Positions 57,881 to 64,000 of a stretch of 64,000 bases of DNA are shown in pieces. The notes below the pieces were generated by a model. It saw nothing but the letters and a program-made list of their open reading frames with translations, was not told the DNA's origin and did no database searches. The translations under genes and the position numbers were made by a program. This stretch comes from Cristatella mucedo (Eukaryota > Bryozoa > Phylactolaemata > Cristatellidae): positions 576,001 to 640,000 of the forward strand of contig WPIO01000071.1 of the NCBI GenBank assembly GCA_009760855.2. Direction: 5' to 3'. Position 1 is the stretch's first letter, and each line of letters starts with the position of its first letter.

Positions 57881-58971
57881 TTTGTCGGAAAATGTAACCG
57901 CCAGTTACGTTACTAATGGCCTGCCGTGGTTTCATTCAGCTACTGCACGAAATTCGTTATTTATTTGAGCTAAGACGTCCTATGCGTAGGGCGAGATTTA
58001 AAAAACCCTATCAATAATTTCATGCTCCTAATACTGTACCTTTCTATCCCATGTTAGCTGTTCTCTTAAAAAATGTTTGTAAGCTTGCTTTTAATTAAGC
58101 CCATCATTTTCAGTGCTCAGATCCTTCGACCTATTTCAGCCTGCAGAGAGCAATTAAAGATACGTATTTCTCTTGCATTACCTTAATCCAATGTAGTAAT
58201 ACCATTAAGACTTATCCATGTTTTCGGAAAAGATTATTGGCTTTGCAGCAAGCAACTTTGCCTCCGTTCTCATCTCTACATTAGTTCTTACTTCTGAAAT
58301 ACTGTGCGTACTTGCAATCTTATCGTACAGAACGGCACCCAATTTTCCTTGTTGGGATGATGCAAAGGAAATTCAAGCCACTGATCGGCGTTGGAATCGG
58401 GTGGATTGCAGAGAGCTTTCACAAAAGCCTGCTTAAGCAGCAGACAGAAGAAAGATATTCTAAGTTTGAGCGGTGGAAACTTTCCGAGTCAAATTGCAGC
58501 AGCAGATGTCGGATGCAGTCGCATGTGAATACGCTTTCTGGTATTGCTAATGGCTGAGTCAACTTCGATTTGCATCCACATTTACTTTAGAAAGCTGTGC
58601 ATTGCGCTGCAGTGATTCAAGTGGGCTCTTCTTTTTTTGGATGTATGCAAGGAGGGATTAACAATGAAATGCTTAAGGGTAACTATTAAAAAGTGTTTTC
58701 AATCGACCCATGGTATATCTTGTTCTTGATATTTCATCAAAGCTGGAAAAGAAGCGTGCGATAGATTTGATGTGTAATCAAATCCGCAAAGTTTCCCTCT
58801 CAGCATTACAGTCGTCACGGCGCTCCTTTGAGGCAAGTCTCCAATGCGGCATCCACGTTTGTGGAATCCACGCTCCTGCTCCTGTCCGTCTAACTTGGGC
58901 AAACGCTTTCCAACAACTTTCTTTGTCCTGTGAGATGCTGAGATCTCTGAGCAGCGGCTGCACGCTAAGAA

Positions 58972-59020
58972 AAGCAGCAGCCGCCGCAGCCGCCGCAGCC
59001 GCCGCAGCCGCCGGCGCTTG
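58972..59020. repeat. (GCCGCA)n repeat, longer allele
   Basis: Two more GCAGCCGCC-like units than the copy at 25722-25751. Confidence 0.85.
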
Positions 59021-59339
59021 ACGTGGCTACACTCTCCTGGTGAGCGCTCGCTCACTCTACGAGGTTGCAAGATTTGCGCGACGAAAAGTGAGCTGTGCAA
59101 ATCTTGCAAACTCTAAACTCCAAGTTGCACCAATAATGCCCATGACTGCAGACTGTAACAATCTCGTATTTCAGTAATTAGTGTTTTAAATGCTGATTAT
59201 TCGTAGGCATGTTTCGTGTGCCGTTCATCCGTTACTTTTCATTTTAATAGGGATATATTTTAATAGAGATATAGCGAAAGGCTTCCAAGGAGCATTTCAA
59301 AGACTCGAATGAGTAAGACTGTCTGTGTCCAGTCTTCAG

Positions 59340-59440
59340 TACATTCCTTCCATTCCTTCCGACATTCCTTACATTCCTTCCTACATTCCTTCTAATCCTT
59401 CCAACATTACTTCCATTCCTTCCTACATTCCTTCCAATAA
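59340..59440. repeat. (CATTCCTTC)n-like tandem repeat
   Basis: A longer relative of 26455-26522. Confidence 0.87.
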
Positions 59441-59574
59441 GCAAGAAATGCAGCCTCACATTGCGACGACACGTTGCCTTCGTCACCATCACAGTTGCCT
59501 TCGTCACCATCCCGTCACCCGCTGCCATCAAACGTCCTCTACCCAGACGACGGGCGTTCGGAGGAGGAGCTCAC

Positions 59575-59647
59575 CTGCTAGCGCCCGGTCAAACGGAAAC
59601 AACGATGCGACCAGAAAGAGCAGAACGCCCGATGCGATGGCGGCCAT
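59575..59647 (-). pseudogene. Peroxidase copy B exon 1 (signal peptide)
   Basis: 73 bases as in gene A, M-A-A-I-A-S-G-V-L-L-F-L-V-A-S-L-F, then D-R-A-L-A and G, with donor GCAG|GTGAGC. The frame is intact, but the next exons are missing. Confidence 0.82.
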
Positions 59648-59741
59648 GATCCTGCAACGGGTGGCGGACGGCGAGCGAATGAGTGGGGGTGCCTTCGTTG
59701 CATGCGATGCCGCCATCGCAGCCGCCATCGCAGCCTAGGAA

Positions 59742-59834
59742 TTAGGGTTTAGGGTTTAGGGTTTAGGGTTTAGGGTTTAGGGTTTAGGGTTTAGGGTTTA
59801 GGGTTTAGGGTTTAGGGTTTAATACCCTAAACCG
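59742..59834. repeat. Interstitial telomere-like (TTTAGGG)n
   Basis: One TTAGGG, then about ten perfect TTTAGGG heptamers (59748-59817), then TTTAATA and one inverted CCCTAAA unit. It is followed directly by a LINE fragment. Gene A's matching place lacks it. Confidence 0.93.
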
Positions 59835-59839
59835 CCATT

Positions 59840-60180
59840 GAATAATAATGATAATGCACTTGATAAAGCACCCTCAAAGAACTCAATCTCTTTCTAGGCG
59901 CTTTAAATTCGCTGCAAAAGAAAATGCAATTGCATGGTGAGTAATATCATGCTAGAAAAACAAACAACATGAATAACATGGTTAAGGGTGACATTCACAG
60001 GTCAGTATGCAAGTGTGGTTAGTGGCAGCAGGCACAGTGTCAGCACGAATAAGCACATGAAAGACGAATCACGGGGACTCACTAAATGCTGTCCTAAGTA
60101 GGTGTTTTTAAGTTTTTTTAATTTTGGTCAAGTCAGGGGATTGTCTGAGGCAAGTCGGGGGGGGGGAGTTCCGGGCTTTG
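59840..60180 (-). mobile_element. LINE family 1 fragment beside the telomeric tract
   Basis: 'aataataatgataatgcact' tail, 'gcaccctcaaagaactcaat', 'catggttaagggtgacattc' and 'gtcaagtcaggggattgtct' blocks. Absent from gene A's flank, so inserted after the locus duplication. Confidence 0.83.
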
Positions 60181-60632
60181 GATCTACGACGCCATGGCCG
60201 ATGCCGCCGACAACGCCGTTGTCGATGCCGCCGACGACGCCGTTGTCGCCGCTGCCGCCGCCTAGCGCCACGTCTGCATTCGACAGACCGGAAGCACTTC
60301 CGATGACAATCAGTGCTGGGAGGGAGAAAGAGCGCTCTTCCCGCGTGTCGACCTGCTGCTTGGGATTCAAAGCGAGCTCGTGCGCATGCACAGCCAAGAA
60401 TCGCGTAGAATCACGTGCTGCCTGTGTCTCCTAGCGACTCGGTGCTGAGGCGAGCGAGCAAGTAAGGGCACCACCATTTCAGAGAGAATCCAATTCGCTC
60501 CCGTCATTGGTGTCCAAAGATGACACTCATCTAGAGAGATGACTGCCATACGCACAAAGTTCTCGGAGCTCAAGAGAAGCAAGAAGCTATGTCTTTAAGC
60601 AGAACGTGCGTCAGGCTTAAAACCGCTATTGG

Positions 60633-61280
<648 letters not shown>

Positions 61281-61917
61281 AGATACCTCGTGCCAGCAAC
61301 GCGCCAAACGGTAATAATACAGCACTCGGCAACCTGCAGGCGTCGCTGGCAGAAACACCGAATTACCGAATGCGCTCAGAATTGCCTCTGCAATGCGGGA
61401 AATATGGCTGATGCGACTGATGACAGACAGACGCGCGTACAGAAGTCACAGCTCACGGCTCCACAGCGCTCACAGCAGCTCGCTCGCGCTCAGGGTGCCG
61501 ACTCACCGACCGGCTGACCGTTGCTTCAAGCGAGCGAAGCTTACGCTTTATATGCTAGCCAAGTCGTACGTCACGCGCCAATCTCGCAGCCAGCATAATT
61601 ATGTATCGCGCCGCTCACAAGTCTCGGCGTATTGTGTCTATTTCATAAGCGGTTCTCAGCTGCTCCGAGTCTTCGCTGAATTTCAATGGTTCATATGGGC
61701 ATTGCAGCGTCATTTCGTAGCCACCATCTTGTGCCACCACTTCTGTACCCTTAAGCATCTTTTTTCGCTTGGCTTTTAGTGGCTCGAGCTATTTGTCGCT
61801 ATAATTCAAACGGCGTCTACCTGAAAACAGGCGACTGCAGTTTCTTCGCTATACTACTTCAGTCAGTACACTTGACGTGGCTGCACTTGCTAGTTGGTAC
61901 ATCGAGGTAGGCGAGAG

Positions 61918-61982
61918 GGCGTGAAATCTAGGAACGTAACGTAACGTAAGGAACGTTACGTAACGTAAGGAACGTAACGCTG
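61918..61982. repeat. GTAAC/ACGTAAC tandem and palindromic repeat
   Basis: 'ggaacgtaacgtaacgtaa' recurs around an inverted 'gttacgtaac'. Copy B only. Confidence 0.85.
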
Positions 61983-62129
61983 TAGTCAATCATGCTTGCT
62001 CACGTCGGCGACATGGTGAGGAGAAGGAAGAGAAAGTCGAAAATAGTGAGACAGTAAATTGTAAGCGGCCGTTCGTTACGGTCCGTCATTTTACCTCTCT
62101 GCCATAGAGCCTTTTTAGCAGAGCATTAA

Positions 62130-62305
62130 AAAAAATCCTAGCTGATTAAACAGCCTTTTTTTGTATAGCGACAGAAGAGCCTTTACGGCTATCACCACCG
62201 CTTGCAGTGGCGATAAAGAATCGCCCACCGCAGGAATCGAACCCACGACCTCGGGACCGAGGTCGTGAAAGCAACCGCCTTACCTAGTGTGCCATCACGG
62301 CTCAC
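62130..62305 (-). mobile_element. tRNA-derived SINE, best-preserved copy
   Basis: On the minus strand it has an A box TGGCACACTAGG, a perfect B box GGTTCGATTCC, then the body and 'ggctcttctgtcgctataca', 'ggctgtttaatcagctagga' and a T-rich end. It is about 175 bases and absent from the matching place in copy A, so it is probably young. Confidence 0.82.
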
Positions 62306-62419
62306 CTATAGCCTGTAGCACTTGGAACCGTAGAGCAGATCGCCGCCTGAGTGAGCCATTTCTTCGACATTTAAGCTTCCTGTTGCATAAAGAAAAGGCT
62401 CAAGCAGAAAAACTCTCGG

Positions 62420-62640
62420 ATTCACTGATAGATTAATATTAATTATTAATGATGATAACTATTAATAATGATAATTATTAATATTATTTTATAGTTATAT
62501 TTATATTTTATAATATATAATAATTATGTATTGTAGTATAAACAAATATGTATATGTAATATTTATATTAATAATTAGTATAATAATGATTATTATGTTA
62601 TTATTATTATTAATTATTAATTAATAACTATTACTATTAT
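62420..62640. repeat. AT-rich low-complexity tract
   Basis: TTATTAAT-type words, counterpart of 41416-41640. Confidence 0.75.
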
Positions 62641-62649
62641 TAATAACTA

Positions 62650-64000
62650 CTAATCTCTTGTTTCATTGAGATTACCCTTACGATATCACTCAACATGACT
62701 ATGATAAATATCTTTATAGAATTCCAAGCAACTGAAACCGACTTTCCGGTGCCTTGGCTATAGCAGTGTACGACACAATTAGCACCGGAAGTCACTGATC
62801 GAATGAAACCACATTCATGATGATCATTGTGAGGTTTACATCAACCGATCAAGTAAAGGTAAATTGCCAGGTCTCTCGACTAAGGTGATCCTAGAATCGG
62901 TTAGGTCTCATGATACACGTGGCCTTCTAACCTAAATTAGAAGTATCACATCTGGGCATTTCGAGGCAAATGGGATGGAATGGCTGGCTAGCCAGCATAC
63001 GATTGCTTCTCAAAGTTCTCGTAAGCTAAAGCCTGAGTCACCGTAGCTATTCACATTAGTCATAGTCCACGCCCTGCCCCATTCGTCGAAATTAAATGTG
63101 CACAACGGTTGACTCACCAACCATGCCCAGGGAAATTACAAGGTTCTTCCGGGTTTCAAATTTATCACCAGTCAGAGAGTGCATGCACAATCTCATAATC
63201 ATAGTAATAATACGTTTTCTATAGCGCCCTCAGAAAACTTTATCTCTTTCTAGGCACTTTAAATTTGCTGCAAAAGAAGCACGACCTAATGGTTAGCTGT
63301 AGCACGCTCAATGACAGCAAGCATAGCGGGGTTAGGGGTGACATGCACACGGTCAGCATGCACACATGGTTAGTGTAGGCATGCTCAGTGTCAGCATACA
63401 CAGCGGCAGCATGCACAGTGGCAGCATGCACAGTGGCAGCACGCAGAAGCAAGTAAAGGACAAATAATACGAACCCACAAAATGCTGTGATAAATTGACG
63501 CGATTTTAGTTTGTTTTTAAATATATTCAAGTCAGCTGTCGTGAGGGAATTCGGGAGTGAGTTCTAGGCTTTGAGAGCATACGAACTAAAGGCACGGTCT
63601 CCAAAGGATTTGAGGGTTATGCGAGGTACAGGTAAACAATTAGATTCCTAAAAACGGGTTGTACGATGCTTAGCCTAGTGAGGAACTTGGATCTGATAGA
63701 TAGGCTGGAGCCAAATAATGAAAGTAAGTGACCGAACCTTGAAGTCGAAGCCTTGCTTGACTAGGAGCCAGTGCAGGTCGGAGAGTAGTGGAGTGATGTG
63801 ACGACAGTGACGCCAACGACATACAAGCTTAGCTTCAGTTTTACACAAGCTGTCAGTGCCTTATATCGCAAGCCGGTAGACAAGTAACAGTGAGCTATAG
63901 AAGTCAGGACGGGATGTCATATGATGCATGGATCTTCAACTTCGATTTGGATTATCTGTCTAAACAGTCTGCCCAAAGTTTAGCATCTTTACGTAGCTGA
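62650..64000. repeat. Near-identical duplicated segment, copy 2
   Basis: Matches 41641 to about 42650 almost exactly, then at lower identity to the window edge. Confidence 0.9.
63211..64000 (-). mobile_element. LINE family 1 copy running off the window
   Basis: Duplicate of the 3' part of the LINE at 42195. The terminal block is at 63225-63270. Confidence 0.85.

Larger units (their letters stand above)
54196..59480 (+). repeat. Duplicated block, copy 2 (receptor intron block in the peroxidase pseudogene)
   Basis: Matches 20972-26565 in the same orientation. Bases equivalent to 25825-26229, including the transmembrane exon, are absent at about 59090. A short extra AT-rich stretch lies near 54365-54390. 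It ends at 'gacgacacgttgccttcgtc', where peroxidase exon 1 flank begins. Confidence 0.92.

Overview
The window reads as nuclear DNA of an invertebrate animal. Its genes are split into short exons with GT-AG introns. It is crowded with CR1/L2-like non-LTR retrotransposon fragments, tRNA-derived SINEs and very long (CT)n/(GA)n arrays, and it carries an animal-type haem peroxidase. No operons, bacterial ribosome-binding sites or CRISPR arrays are visible. The species cannot be named from the sequence. Most long open frames here are shadows of microsatellites or repeats and were left out.

Region by region: 1-170 is a 29-bp tandem repeat. About 2.1-12.5 kb holds a decayed receptor-like locus on the + strand: a broken ectodomain/stalk, a clean transmembrane exon and two candidate tail exons. 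About 16.0-27.2 kb holds an apparently intact four-exon + strand gene for a 372-residue type I membrane protein. It has a signal peptide, a galactose-binding (SUEL)-like lectin domain, a Ser/Thr stalk, one membrane span and a tyrosine-rich tail with an ITAM-like pair. All its intron phases agree. About 28.6-39.8 kb on the - strand holds a myeloperoxidase/thyroid-peroxidase-like gene. Ten exons have matching phases from signal peptide to stop, and one propeptide exon has unresolved ends. About 42-49 kb is a field of LINE copies in both orientations, some nested. About 50.5-64 kb is a second, decayed copy of the peroxidase locus and its upstream flank.

The second peroxidase copy is a chimera. 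Exons 2-7 are missing and their place is taken by a roughly 5-kb block copied from intron 2 and beyond of the receptor gene, with the receptor transmembrane exon itself deleted. The remaining peroxidase exons carry a premature stop, a frameshift and a large deletion. A plant-type (TTTAGGG)n interstitial telomeric tract lies next to its signal-peptide exon.

Functional reading (inference): a secreted haem peroxidase lies next to a lectin-type receptor with an immune-style tyrosine tail. This would suit a small innate-defence neighbourhood that is actively duplicating and rearranging. All exon calls were made by eye from splice sites, phase consistency and remembered family motifs. No database search or transcript evidence was available.
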